From NCBI GenBank assembly GCA_021030905.1, contig JAGFMI010000029.1:280630-344629 (forward strand): a stretch of DNA of 64,000 nucleotides. The letters run 5' to 3'. A program made the translations under genes and the position numbers. Shown one piece after another: positions 36,624 through 47,218 of the stretch (the stretch's first letter is position 1; the number at the start of each line of letters is the position of its first letter). The DNA comes from Pyrenula massariospora (Eukaryota; Ascomycota; Eurotiomycetes; Pyrenulales; Pyrenulaceae). A model generated the notes under the pieces. It ran no database searches. It was not told where the DNA came from and was given only the letters and a program-made list of their open reading frames with translations.

Positions 36624-39600
36624 ACTAAGATAACCAAAGTTGCGCCGACGGAAGCTGAACAGGTGCACGATAATGAGCGTTGGAGGGCGAGAAACGCGCG
36701 AAGCTTATCCAAAAGCTAAAAGCCCACGCAACATGCTTGCAACCAAGGCAAGGAATTCTTGTTTGGCAAACAGTGTGCACTACCTACGTGGCAGACGGTG
36801 CGTGGTGTGAAATTGCGCAGCAGGTGAAAGAGAGAGATTGGGCACGAGTGAAGGCACGACCCGGGGGAGCGAGTGGTGACGATTTCCTGGTAAAATGCTG
36901 GTTAGTAAGGCGAAAGAGAGTGCGAGAGAGAGGATATTCTCAGCATACCTGTGGCGCCGAATAAGCCGACACGTCGGATTGGCAGATTGAAGATTCCAGC
37001 GGATTTTTTTTTTGCTTTTTGGCTTTTTTGCGACTCGCCGGGAAACGGAGGCAATCCGCGCTCGCGTGCTCGGAAGCTGGACGGGCCAGACGCAGTGACC
37101 ACTCCTGAATGAAACCGAAGCACACAATCGCGTTTAACGATAGGGACAATCGGCAATTGTTGCGCAGAATTAGACGCCACAGATTTACCAGACTCTCCCA
37201 AACGTTTGCGCAGGGCCACGGCCGACCGAAAAGCCTCGGATTTTCTTATCCTGGTCGACGGAGGCGCCGATCGATCGAGGGGGACGTGACTAGAGACCAA
37301 GACCAAGAGACCAGGTCCGACACAAGAGACGATGATCTGAACAGGAAAGGATACGACGAGGACAGCAGGCCTGCTTTAAGCTCGATTTGGGTGCGCCGCT
37401 TGGTGACTGAATCTACGGCGCCCAGCACGACTCCCCTACCGCTTTTTTTCTGCTCTTTTTTTCCCAACTTCGCGCGATTCTCTTGGATCAGGAACGGGCG
37501 CGCGGGTGGGAACAGGATGACCGCTGCAGGGCCCACAGCTCTAGGGCTGCATGCCCTCCCTGCCAGGGGAAAATGCTCAATTGGCCACTCATGGACGCCC
37601 ACGGCAGATCCTTTGACATCCCGGCTTTGGATCTAGACTACGAGTCGCCTAGAATGCCAGGCTTAGCGGCCTTTTTAGCAGCTGGTCCACCAACGGCAGA
37701 CCGGCCGTCGTCATCACACCAGGCCCCCCAGCCCGCTCCGGCACATGCTCGACAGAAAAACGGAAATCCCTGACGGTTAGTAGCAAAAGCCGGTTGACCA
37801 TCAACATCGCTGCCGCTTGCGTGGAAGCAAGGGTGGCTTGTCCCACTCAGCGAACTGCACTGCTGGGAAGAGCTGAGTAGTCCCGTGCCTGCCTATCGCT
37901 CTCTTTCTCCAAAGTATTCGGTCGAAATTTACAAGAGACCGCCAGGATCGCGGGTGAGGAATTACGGGTAGGACCGTGAGTGAGATGAGGAAAGGATTCA
38001 GTCACACCGAACTTTGAAGGACCGAAGGTTCGGCCCTCGTTGGGACCTACTACCCGGATCCATAAGACGAGCGAATAGCTCTCAACGCCTACCCTTTCAA
38101 TGGGAATCTCGTGGCAGGCGAACAAGCTTGGAATGCGTGAATCCTCTTCAGCAGAAAGAATTCCAGCGGTCCGCTAGCACAGAAGTTCTTTCCCATAGCA
38201 TAGAGAGCTGAGGAATCACGGGTATCAGTCACGTCGTGAGTAGCTGCGGCTCGGGCTGCTGCTTTTGGCGAAAAAGCATTTCAAAAAGCTCTAATTGGGT
38301 CATGCGAGACAAATAGTGGCTTGCCCCGTCCTTGGTGGAAACACGTTTTTACGCAACACACCGCTCAGTCTCCTCTCATTGCTGTGAACTCGGCGTGCGG
38401 TATGCTACCAACACACTTGACCCTAGACTGCATGACAGCCACAGCTTCTATTGAGTCTCAGACTGAGCAGCAGAGATGAGCTGTTTTGGGAAGGCCGGAA
38501 GCCGTCGCTGCTGCTGACTTGGGAAAAGGGAGTGGCTGGGATCGGATATCTGACCTCGGAGGAACGATCCTGAAGAAAAGGATGCAGACTAGCGTTCTGA
38601 ACTACGCCCTACATAGTACGCTTCTATCAAAAGTCTCCGACTCAGAAGCCATATCTGGCCATCTTGAACATGGTCTTGGCTAATCTATCTAATTCTGTCC
38701 TGCGTATGTTGCATGTCGAGCCTTCGCTCTCACGATCAAAATGTCGATGACTTGCTCTACCCAGTCAAGAGCGGGAAAGTGCAACATTGGACGGCCAACC
38801 ACCTTCGACAGATATTCAAATTTCAGCCGCATCTCGCCGTTACAACTCAACGGCCATGCAGCTTTCAGATATATGATGTGGTACATTCAAACGTCAGCCA
38901 GCGTCTGCACCATTTGACTGCTGTCATCTCTATTGGCATTGCGTCCGCCTCATGCTGAAAACTTTCGAATGCCATCAAAAGGTGACCTCTAATGTTTAAG
39001 CTTCACGACAGCTACGTGGATGATTATCGAGAAGCAGCGCTTGATCGCAAACATTCGATTGTCTTCAGGGATTACACTTCACAAGAAACTAAGACATGCA
39101 TTCTGACTAGGACTCCATTTTTCTTCGCAATGAAATGGTCCAGATAACAATCCTTCAGTGACCTTCCCTACAAGCAATCTCTAAATATGTCAATGTAAGC
39201 AGATCTTCGATCTGCACGTCTGTCGTGGACCGGTGACCGGTCAGCGTTAGTACTGTACCTGTGTACACCGTGGCCGACTGGTATGGGGTCAATCTCCCAA
39301 TTGGTTGCCACCAACTCAAATGGTCAGCCAGCTGCCAAGTTGCAACGTCTGACCCTCTGATTGTTGCTGTTGTCAAAACAGCAATGTCGATAACCATCTC
39401 TCAGTTTCTGCTTCTCTCGCCGCTTCTAGACAATTATTCTTTAGTGTGTAACGTCTTACTCAATCAGATGGCACAGCAAAGCCTCTCCGTGTAGTATTGA
39501 AGTCTCCGCTCGGAGATTTTCCTGAAAGTAGAAATCATGGAACAAACGACTCTCAAACCGTGGATCTCGAAGTTCGACGCTGAGGTGATCGTTGCGTGAG

Positions 39601-39689
39601 ATGGTATGTGAGTGTCAGAGGACCATCTTGTTGGAAGATGCGGGTCTTTACCTTTACACTTTGCTGCACACGTCTCGTGGACCCGGTGG
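36624..39689. other. Long gene-free region with oligo-T and C/T-rich tracts
   Basis: Over 3 kb without a supportable gene, the longest in the window. The left part (36.7-37.6 kb) has oligo-T runs near 37,007 and 37,440 and high local G+C, and probably contains the promoter of the minus-strand gene. A + strand frame at 37.1-37.6 kb is Arg/Ser-rich with no features of a real protein. The rest appears to be unique sequence without obvious repeats. Confidence 0.35.
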
Positions 39690-39697
39690 TTAAATAG
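39690..39697 (+). promoter_or_regulatory. Weak TATA-like element upstream of secreted protein D
   Basis: TTAAATAG lies 130 nt before the start codon of gene D. It departs more from consensus than the boxes of A, B and C. Confidence 0.3.
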
Positions 39698-39819
39698 ATC
39701 TTCATAATACGAATTTAGCCTGGTCTATTGACTATTTCATTGTCATTTTCACGTAGTTTGCTTCTCTTCGAGTCTTTGCCTTTCCCTAACCATATTACGC
39801 CTTCATCTAATCTTGAGAA

Positions 39820-40212
39820 ATGCGCGTCTTCATTTTTACTCTGTTGACCTTACCCTCCTTCCTCACTGCGAATCCACTTCCTGATGCCGATCCTACACCT
39901 ACTACCAATCTCCTTCCTCGGGCCTCCTCCAGTGGCCTACCCAACTGTAACAACGGCCTTATTACCTGGGACCAATCTTTCTGCAAGGAAGCCTGTGGCA
40001 ACGCCAATTGCAAGGAAGTGCCCAACTCACACCAGAAATTCAGCTACAACGTGGAAACGGGTCAGTATAACGACAAGACGCACCAATATCTTGCGATCAC
40101 AGAGGTGGTCAATGTAGATGGGCCGATCTATCAGTGCATGGGCTGCGCGGTGAAGCCTGCTACCACCAAGACGTCATCAATGACTATGGCGACTCGACCT
40201 GCTTCTGTTTGA
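39820..40212 (+). CDS. Secreted CxxC-tail protein, member D (unknown function)
   Basis: A single exon of 130 residues. Signal peptide MRVFIFTLLTLPSFLTA, followed by a Pro/Thr-rich propeptide-like stretch ending LLPRASS. The cysteine module is C43-x-N-G-x4-D-Q-x2-C55-x3-C59-G, superposable on member C, with an extra cysteine three residues on in NANCKEVP. The C-terminal block is VDGPIYQCMGCAV with C106 and C109. It is followed by a Thr/Ser-rich tail of about 20 residues. The protein is the shortest and best-folded-looking of the four. Six cysteines could form three disulfides. No domain is recognised, and any role outside the cell is inference. Confidence 0.78.
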   Translation: MRVFIFTLLTLPSFLTANPLPDADPTPTTNLLPRASSSGLPNCNNGLITWDQSFCKEACGNANCKEVPNSHQKFSYNVETGQYNDKTHQYLAITEVVNVDGPIYQCMGCAVKPATTKTSSMTMATRPASV

Positions 40213-41152
40213 TGGAGAAATGTGCATGAAGTAGACATAGGCGTCGAGTATGGCGTTGTCAAGTTGGGTTCTTTGGGCTAGTGTGTGCTTCTAACAGATG
40301 GCAGTGAGGGAATTGCGGCTCCGCGAAGAGATTGTTGGACAAGATCCAAGCCTCCACAATCTAGTCGTGGGACTCTTCTGGAATATAGTCTGCTGGGCGG
40401 CAGTGAGCGCACCTGTCATGTTTCACTCAATTTACACGATCCTGCTTTGGTTTGCAATTAGATTCTAGACATTGTTATGTCTGCTTTGAATACTGCCTCC
40501 TATGAGGGTTGAGACTATGCTTCTTCTTGCTTCGCGTTGTTCGATCTATCGTACGTAGCTCTTCGCCGCATATCCATACCCCTCTCATTCCCGTTCTACA
40601 TGCTCTTGATCTACACTACGCCATCCCAAAGTTTATCTTGATTAGGTCCAATGTGATAGAAGTTTGACGACTCCAGCTTCTTCACCGAGCTGTGACGTTA
40701 TCGAAGCAATGCTCTGCCGACCGCCTTTGGCGGCATATCTGGATTGTATGAATGGATACCAAGGTAAACGGTCCTGTCTAAATTGTGTCTTAGGCTACGT
40801 GTTTGCTTTGTCGTTGTATTAGTTGTGTGGCTGCCTTGTACTATTCGAGCGCTTTGGCCTGAGATGCCACGCGCACAACAAACCGGGTAAAGAGATATAG
40901 GGAAAAGTCGATAGATATTGGCACTAAGAGATCGATTGCGGTTCTTAGTAGTATCTAAACTATTGACGATCTTGTCAGGTGATGCGTCTCCTAATAATCT
41001 CTGCTGATGTGCGCAAATTCCTTGGTCGCGATGGTTCAGCGACTGGCGCTTCTAAGACGTTAGCTCAAATAGAGCTGACCAAGAGCAATTCTGTTGGTGG
41101 TGTATTCCTGTTGTGCTGAAATTGAGTCCATACCCTTAGTCATATTTTCCTG
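40213..41152. other. Gene-free region at the right edge of the gene-sparse block
   Basis: About 0.9 kb with no gene, RNA or repeat visible. Confidence 0.4.
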
Positions 41153-41968
41153 CTAGGCTGCCGTATCTTCCTCCCATTTTCTACTAAACTCCCTCCAAAG
41201 CTTCTCCTTTTGTGCTTTTTGCCTCGCTATTATACTGTCAACCGCCGTAGAGGCATGCTCTTTCCTCATACAACCCTTATGCAGCGCTGAAATCTCCGCC
41301 GTCATTTGTCTGTCAAGGTTCACAATCTTGTCGTTAAGTTGACTTCGGTCACATACTTCGCACAGCCCCGTGCGGAGGATATGTCGGGTTGGGTCGACGA
41401 TTGTTGTGCGAGGGTGCGTGTAAGAGGGAGGCGAGAGTTCTACATCGTCTGGATAGATAATTGGAGAAATACTGGTGAACTTTGTATGTTCGCAAGCACG
41501 AAAGGTGATTGTGTGTCTGTCGAAGGGAGATTCCGTGACCTGCTGCCGAGCTCTGGTGCAGGATGGGCACAGACTCTCGCGAAAGATCTGTCGAGTGCTT
41601 CCAGGGACAGTGGGAGTATGGTCAAGGTCGTCAAGAAGGAGTAGTGATAGTTCGGAGGAACTTGTGTCGGTTGAATGCCCACAGAGACTGTAGGTCACGT
41701 TCAGTTGGGGGACTGGCACTAGAGAGTCAGCAGCTGAGCCAAGAATCTGTATTTGTTTTGCTTGATAGAATGTACTGGATATTGGAGTTTGAGGACACCG
41801 AAGAGGTGCATATTGCATAAATGATTGCACTATTTAGGAAATGCTTGGTTAAGGTTGGATGGAAGACGTACTGAGGTTAGAATCGTCCACATTGGCTGTC
41901 CATTGTTTGAACTGGGAAAAGATGGATGTGGGCGTAAATCTGGCAAGAATATTGGAAAATAGTGGCAT
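41153..41968 (-). CDS. Hypothetical protein with a duplicated Cys/His module
   Basis: Two exons (41968-41872, 41829-41153) with a short 42-nt intron (GTACGT donor, CTTAAC branch-like site, AATAG acceptor) encode 257 residues beginning MPLFSNILARF. The protein has two tandem modules. The first is C82-G-H ... TRQIFRESLCPSC (C120, C123). The second is C145-E-H ... TRHILRTGLCEVC (C189, C192). Each has C-x-H, a 35-41 residue spacer, then T-R-x-I-[FL]-R-x2-L-C-x2-C, a ligand set that could bind one zinc each. A basic, Lys/Glu-rich helical C-terminus follows. No signal peptide or membrane segment is seen, so a cytosolic or nuclear protein is likely. I do not recognise the family. It is downstream of, and co-directional with, dihydrofolate synthase. 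Confidence 0.68.
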
Positions 41969-42168
41969 TTTGATCTTCCACGATTGCTGAGAAAAAGGAT
42001 TGTATCAAAGACAGCACCTAGGGGCATTTTATACCTGGATGGATGATTGACAGCTGCTACTTTGGTGAAGCTCAGGTGAGGCGCCGTGATCCGTCGCTTG
42101 AAGTAGTTCAGATATTCACTGCAAGAATGAATGTGAAAACTGGAGTAGATGCCCAATCTTTCACTTTT

Positions 42169-43596
42169 TCAAGGGAGCTCGAGCTCGCTAATAGGCTTAT
42201 TTTGTCTCAGTGATCGGAGGATGTCGCCGACAAGGTAGAGACTCCCGGCAATGACAACTGGACCTCCTTTAGCATTTGATACAGCGTGCTCAACACACCT
42301 CCCCTGCATTCTCGCAGCAGCTTTTCGATGTCTCAGAATTCTTTCATATTCTTGCGTGCTCAATTCAGGTGGTTTGTCATTGACTAGATGGGACTGACCC
42401 CTAGGGCCCAGGTCCTTAGCACGGTTTTGTTCCAAGTCTGTCTCAGAGCTCGGATCGTATAAACACCCTTCTTCCTTTTTTCTTTCAGGTTGAAGCTCTA
42501 AAAGGACCTCGTTAATGTTGCGAGCTGACTCTGCTTTGACCCAAGGCATTCCATCTACGGGACCAAATGAGGTGAGGAATACCTTATCTTGAGGTCGGAC
42601 AAGAATTTGAAGCAACGCTTTTACGTCCTTGCCTGCGCTCAACGCTAAGACCCAGCTGATGGAGTCTGTTGAAGATTTGAGTAGCTGGCGGTCAATGTGG
42701 TTCCTCAGAGTGACGGCAGAAGCTGAGTTGTGGGCACCATCTAAGAGTACGGAATACGGACACTGAACCCACGGGGTAAGGTCGATGTTCTGCAAACGGC
42801 CAGGCCACGACACCGCAGAGATGACAGACTTTACGGACGCCGGATCAGAATTGGAACACGTTTCGGAAGCCACTTTCAATGCAGCGTATGCAAGCGCAAT
42901 ATTTTCAGCCCGAGGGTCTTTAATCGCGAGCTCCACACAGGCGTCGTGGATTAGTTGATGATCTTCTTTGAGAAGTTCGTGCTCGGTAGTGTAATGAGGC
43001 GCACCTATAGCATGGGCATGATGGACCAGGAGGTCTCTCACCTTGTCGTCTTGACGTTGGAAAGTAATGCATGGCACACCGCGTCTCATAATGCCAGCCT
43101 TGTGCGCGGCTATCTCATCTAGGGTCTGACCAAGGAATCTTTGATGGTCAAGATCGATCCTAGTGATGATAGAAAGGGCAACTTCGTCCGGCTTGAAGAC
43201 ATTCGTTGCATCTAGACGGCCCCCCATGCCACACTCGACTACGGCATACTTGACCTTCTCACGACTGAAGATCTCGAAGGCTGTAGCGGTCAAGAGTTCG
43301 AACTCGCTTGGTTGGATCAGCTCTGTCTGCGCTTGCTTGATCACGAAATCTTCGGTCCTGCGAAAGAGATCCCGGCTCACAGGGGTACCGTCAATAGCAA
43401 TGCAGTCCCATCGATCAATCAAATGGGGAGAAGTAAATCGACCGGTTCGATGTCCTTTGGCTCGAAGGAAGGCAGACAAGTAGGCTGCGACAGTGCCTTT
43501 GCCATTTGTGCCCGCGATGTGGAATGCTCTCCATGGCAGTGGCCGAGAAATCAGCCGCGAGAGAGCCTCGAGACGTTCGAGCCCGAGCTCGATCAT
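42169..43596 (-). CDS. fol3: Dihydrofolate synthase (folylpolyglutamate synthase family)
   Basis: A single exon of 475 residues. The Mur-ligase-type ATP site is GTNGKGT at residues 29-35, followed by RTGRFTSPHLIDRWDCI. The second conserved block is VECGMGGRLDATNVF, the third ITRIDLDHQRFLGQTLDEIA and the fourth LLDGAHNSAS. The family couples ATP hydrolysis to amide-bond formation. The short N-terminus without a mitochondrial presequence and the overall length fit yeast Fol3, which joins glutamate to dihydropteroate, more than Met7-type folylpolyglutamate synthase. There is an unconserved polar insertion near residues 365-410 (KKEEGCLYDPSSETDLE region), and it ends with a Leu/Pro tail. The ATG at 43596 begins a conserved-looking helix, so the start is well placed. 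Confidence 0.88.
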   Translation of the reverse strand: MIELGLERLEALSRLISRPLPWRAFHIAGTNGKGTVAAYLSAFLRAKGHRTGRFTSPHLIDRWDCIAIDGTPVSRDLFRRTEDFVIKQAQTELIQPSEFELLTATAFEIFSREKVKYAVVECGMGGRLDATNVFKPDEVALSIITRIDLDHQRFLGQTLDEIAAHKAGIMRRGVPCITFQRQDDKVRDLLVHHAHAIGAPHYTTEHELLKEDHQLIHDACVELAIKDPRAENIALAYAALKVASETCSNSDPASVKSVISAVSWPGRLQNIDLTPWVQCPYSVLLDGAHNSASAVTLRNHIDRQLLKSSTDSISWVLALSAGKDVKALLQILVRPQDKVFLTSFGPVDGMPWVKAESARNINEVLLELQPERKKEEGCLYDPSSETDLEQNRAKDLGPRGQSHLVNDKPPELSTQEYERILRHRKAAARMQGRCVEHAVSNAKGGPVVIAGSLYLVGDILRSLRQNKPISELELP

Positions 43597-44228
43597 TTCA
43601 GGACGCCTCTTTAATGAAGTGCCATCTCATGATTGTCGAGGGCACGCAATGCGCCTTGTGAAAAAGCCGTTTTGATTCGGAATTTCGCAGCGGATCTGCA
43701 GGTCTGTGATTCACCTCCTGTTGCGTCGAGATTCCTGGTGGCCGAGGACGATGATTGGCGCAGATTCTCTGAAGGCGAGGCTGTGTTTTAGACTGGATTG
43801 AGGCTAGCACGGTGTTTTGGTGCTGCCCAGCCAACTGTACATAGGAGGAAAACAGGTCGCTAACTAGGAGGAGGTAGGTGTGCGACGGGTGCTAAGCGGA
43901 AGACTGGTAGGACAGGGCGCTGATGGCCGTCGCTGGCGGTCCTCCCTACCCGTGCCAAGGCCACAGTTACTCTCACTGATCTTCAGCTCCAGGCCAACAG
44001 ACGGGCGACCGCTTCCCCCCCCCTTCCCATCCCAAAACGTCCGTCCGCTCGCTCTCAGCCTCAGGTTTCGCGCCCACCTCCATCTACGCTTCACTCTCTC
44101 AGCTCAACCCGGGTCATCGCAAAAGCTCTCAATCTCCCCTCTCATCTCTCTTTTTCGTTCTCGCATCCGAGTCGCATCGCTCTCCTCTCTCTTCTCGTCG
44201 CCATCTTCCCCCTCTTCGCCGCGTCAAG
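43597..44228. promoter_or_regulatory. Bidirectional promoter region between fol3 and the coiled-coil protein gene
   Basis: 632 bp between divergent genes. The right half (43,990-44,225) is C/T-rich on the + strand, as in fungal promoters and leaders just ahead of the start at 44229. No separate gene is supported. Confidence 0.45.
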
Positions 44229-45971
44229 ATGGGAATCCCGTAAGTGCTCTACCCCTGTTCTGATTTGTTTGCCGCCTGCGCGCGTGTCCTTTGCCTCATC
44301 GCCTGGCGCCACGGCATCAACTTTTTTCCAGTCCGGTCTCTCTACGCCGATGCTCTTGACTGACCGCTTTCGCCTTTTCGCAGGATGTTTCGAGAGCCTG
44401 AGGCTCCAAACAGCAGTGGTGCTGCAGCCAAGGTGGAAGCCACTGCAGCTGCCTCGCGTTCCCCAATCCGACGCAGGACCATCATCATTGAAGATGGCCG
44501 TCGCACCCACGAAATCAGGCGGAGACCACGTGACAATTCAGAGAATCGTCGGTCTCCCAATGCAGACAATCGATATTCAGAGAGATGGGAACGCAACTTT
44601 GAGAGTCGCGCGCAGAATATCGAGCGCTCCCTTCAAGATGCGATTGGTCGCGCTCGGTCCAACCGTGATAGTTTGCGAGCCGGTCGACGGCTAGATCACC
44701 CCCGGGAATCTGCGCTTCGATTTGAAGTCGCGTCAGACGGTCCTATTTCACCCAGAAGTCGTGAAGAGAACGATCAAGACCGGTCAACAACGCGCGAATT
44801 TTTCATGCCTAGCCCTCCATACTCTAGTAGCGGTCATCGCAGTGGCGTGTCACCTGAACATCCTCGTCGCAGTCCGTCTGTCACCCCTGGTTTTGCGCCC
44901 GCGCATCCTCAACCCAACAGCCAAAACAGTCGCAATGGCCGTAACCTTGATGCTGTCACCTTACCTGGCATTCGCTCTGCGCTTGGCGATGCGTTGGCTG
45001 ACAATTTTCCCCCTCTCGTTCGGATGTCGGATCGTGCTCCTACGCCTCCAACCTTTACGCGGACCTCTCCTCCGCCCGACATGGACGGTTTGGGTGATCG
45101 CCGACGAAGCGTGAGCCTTGGACTCTCCGATTCAAGCGGCGGAAATGACGCATGGAATACACTCCTTACCACGATGGAACCCGACGAACATCTTCCGAGT
45201 GCCTCTAGTTCCTTTACATCCGCCGAGGCGAGCGCAACCGCTGCAAGGTCTACCTCAGTATCCGCTCGCTCTTCTCAGACTACAGCACCAACCCACCTCG
45301 GCTCTTTTGGCGATAGAGACAATGTCGAGTTCTCGACATCTGCTCAACAACCCTGCGATCCCGACACTAGTGACACTGACAGCATTCCGGATTTGATTTC
45401 CATCGACGGGTCTGAAAGGCGACGGTCGTCCGCCCAGCCGCCGATAAGCAGAAGGTTTGCCTCTCCACAACGACGAATGCGACGGACAACGAACCGACGT
45501 CCGGAAACATTTATAGAACTCGACCGATATTCCAGCTCTAGTGACTCTGATCATCCTGGACCGCGCGCACGATCACATGAACAACGAATCCGCCGGGATC
45601 AGCTACGACGCGCGGGTCGACCCCTGCGTGAGCACTTTGGTCGCTCAATGAATGATCGCATCCCCGTGGAAGATGTTCTACAGGACTCCGCAAGCTGGGG
45701 ATCTAGCGTGCGTCGCAGGAGGAGTGTTGAACGCGAGGCGAGCGCGACAAATCGTATGTCTGACCTTGAAATTCACATGCGAGAATTTCAACGCAGAAAC
45801 GATGACCGAGAACGTGAGCTCGTAGAGCTAGAGCGTCGCAACGCCGAGACAGAGATTGATCTGGCGAACATGCAGCGTCTTATTGAGAGACTGGCTCGGA
45901 GGGATGACATTCCAAATGAGTGGTGGGCGGCAGCCGGCCTGGCAAGGACGGTTCGAGAGAGCCAGGCCTAG
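44229..45971 (+). CDS. Arg/Ser-rich low-complexity protein with C-terminal coiled coil, unknown function
   Basis: Exon 1 is only 11 nt (44229-44239, coding MGIP up to the second base of the Pro codon) and joins after a 144-nt intron to 44384-45971, giving 532 residues. The alternative is to start at ATG 44385 in exon 2, which loses only four residues. The protein is highly charged and disordered. It has Arg/Ser/Asp-rich stretches, a Pro-rich middle with SPPP and SPR sites, a Ser/Asp acidic patch (SSSSDSDHPG), and a C-terminal helix of about 55 residues (SDLEIHMREFQRRNDDRERE onward) with heptad-like Leu/Ile spacing. It ends in a Trp-containing tail (PNEWWAAAGLARTVRE). It may be nuclear. The family is not recognised. 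Confidence 0.65.
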
Positions 45972-46272
45972 GATATGGTAGCCCACAATTGGGAGTTGAT
46001 ACTCAACGATGATATGGGAAGCGCCGGCGTTTTCTCACATTTTGACATGGGGGCATTGGAACGAAAAAGCTATTCACTTTACAGAAAAGACACGATGGTG
46101 TTAGGTTTGACACTGAGGACGATGGCGGCGTGGGACAGATGAATGAAGCTTTCTAATGACTTGGTCATAGCCCAAACGCTTTAGATCCCGAAATGGAGAT
46201 AGGCAATTGCGTATGACCATGCTAGCCTTCCATTTACACCATTTCTAACTAGGAGTTTGCCTCAAAGATGAA
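45972..46272. other. Short tail-to-tail intergenic region
   Basis: About 300 bp between convergent stop codons. Both 3' UTRs should lie here. Nothing else is visible. Confidence 0.5.
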
Positions 46273-47218
46273 CTATAATCCAGCACCCGCTTTTGCTAAT
46301 GAAGCAATGCTCCCCATCGTTCCCGCCCTCTCGATTGGCGGTTTCTCGACTTCGGTGTCGTCGTTACTTTTCTTGATCTCTTCCTCTACTTCCCTTTCAG
46401 CCCTACCTCCTGGCCGCCACTCTTGATCCTCCATGCTTTTTACCACTTCATCAATCTGAAGCCTCTTTTCTACAATCTCTCTTCCATTCCTCAGATCACT
46501 CGCCCTCACCCTCTTCCTCGCCTCCTCTTCATCCCGAGCAATACCAGCTGCAACATGCCTTCTCACCAGCCTCTCCTCGGCAACGTGAAATTCCGTCTCC
46601 ACAAACCAAAGCTCATCCATCAACTTCGCCGCCTCCCGCCACGGCTCTTCATCGAGCGACGTATAATTCCCCTCTAAAATAACGACGCGAATGGTGGCAG
46701 GGATCGGGATGTCGTTTTCGACGGGGTCTTTGATCTTGTGGTCAAAGCTGGGGGCGTAGATGGTCTCACTCTCTGGTGTGATGGGCTCACGCAACCGCGT
46801 CACCAGGTCGAGGTATTTCCCTCCGTCAAATGTGAATGCTGCGCCACGGCGGTAGTGCGCTTCCTCCGCATTGGGGAGCGCAGAAATTTGGGCACGCGTG
46901 AGATGATATCCGTCAAGGGGGACAGCGGTGGCGAGGTCTGGGACTATGGGGCGAGAGCCAGGGTTATTGGGATGTGAGGTGTGGTAGTTTGAATGGTGGA
47001 GATTGTTGAGGCGAGAAGAGACGGCGGAGGCGAGGTGGGTCTTGCCAGAGCCTGGGATGCCGGAGATGGAGATGAGAAGGCGAGTGGAGAGCGGAAGGGA
47101 GAGTGACTTTGCTGATAGAGAGGAGATATTAGTAAGAAGAAAGCCAGAGGAACCGGGACTATAAGGAAAGGCGCTGACTCCAAGTTTTTTCAGCGAGGCG
47201 ATTGACTTGCTCTTCCAT
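46273..47218 (-). CDS. P-loop kinase of the phosphoribulokinase/uridine kinase superfamily
   Basis: Two exons (47218-47179, 47111-46273) with a 67-nt intron (GTCAGC donor, CTATCAG acceptor) give 292 residues. The Walker A motif GIPGSGKT is at 31-38. Downstream are VPLDGYHLTRAQI with the substrate-side Asp, EEAHYRRGAAFTFDGGKYL, YAPSFDHKIKDP and the Walker-B-like VVILEGNYTSLDE followed by WFVETEFHVAEERLVRRHV. This order matches the PRK/uridine-kinase fold, close to YggC/FrcK-like fructose or pantothenate-kinase relatives and to the fungal uncharacterised kinases of this group. The exact substrate cannot be told. The C-terminal 40 residues are charged and probably disordered. Most of the domain lies upstream of the first internal ATG, so the spliced exon matters for seeing the P-loop. 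Confidence 0.8.

Noticed and set aside
37109-37636. Plus-strand frame of 175 codons, Arg/Ser/Pro-rich
   Set aside because: Composition reflects G+C-rich promoter DNA; an equally long frame exists on the opposite strand; no protein features.
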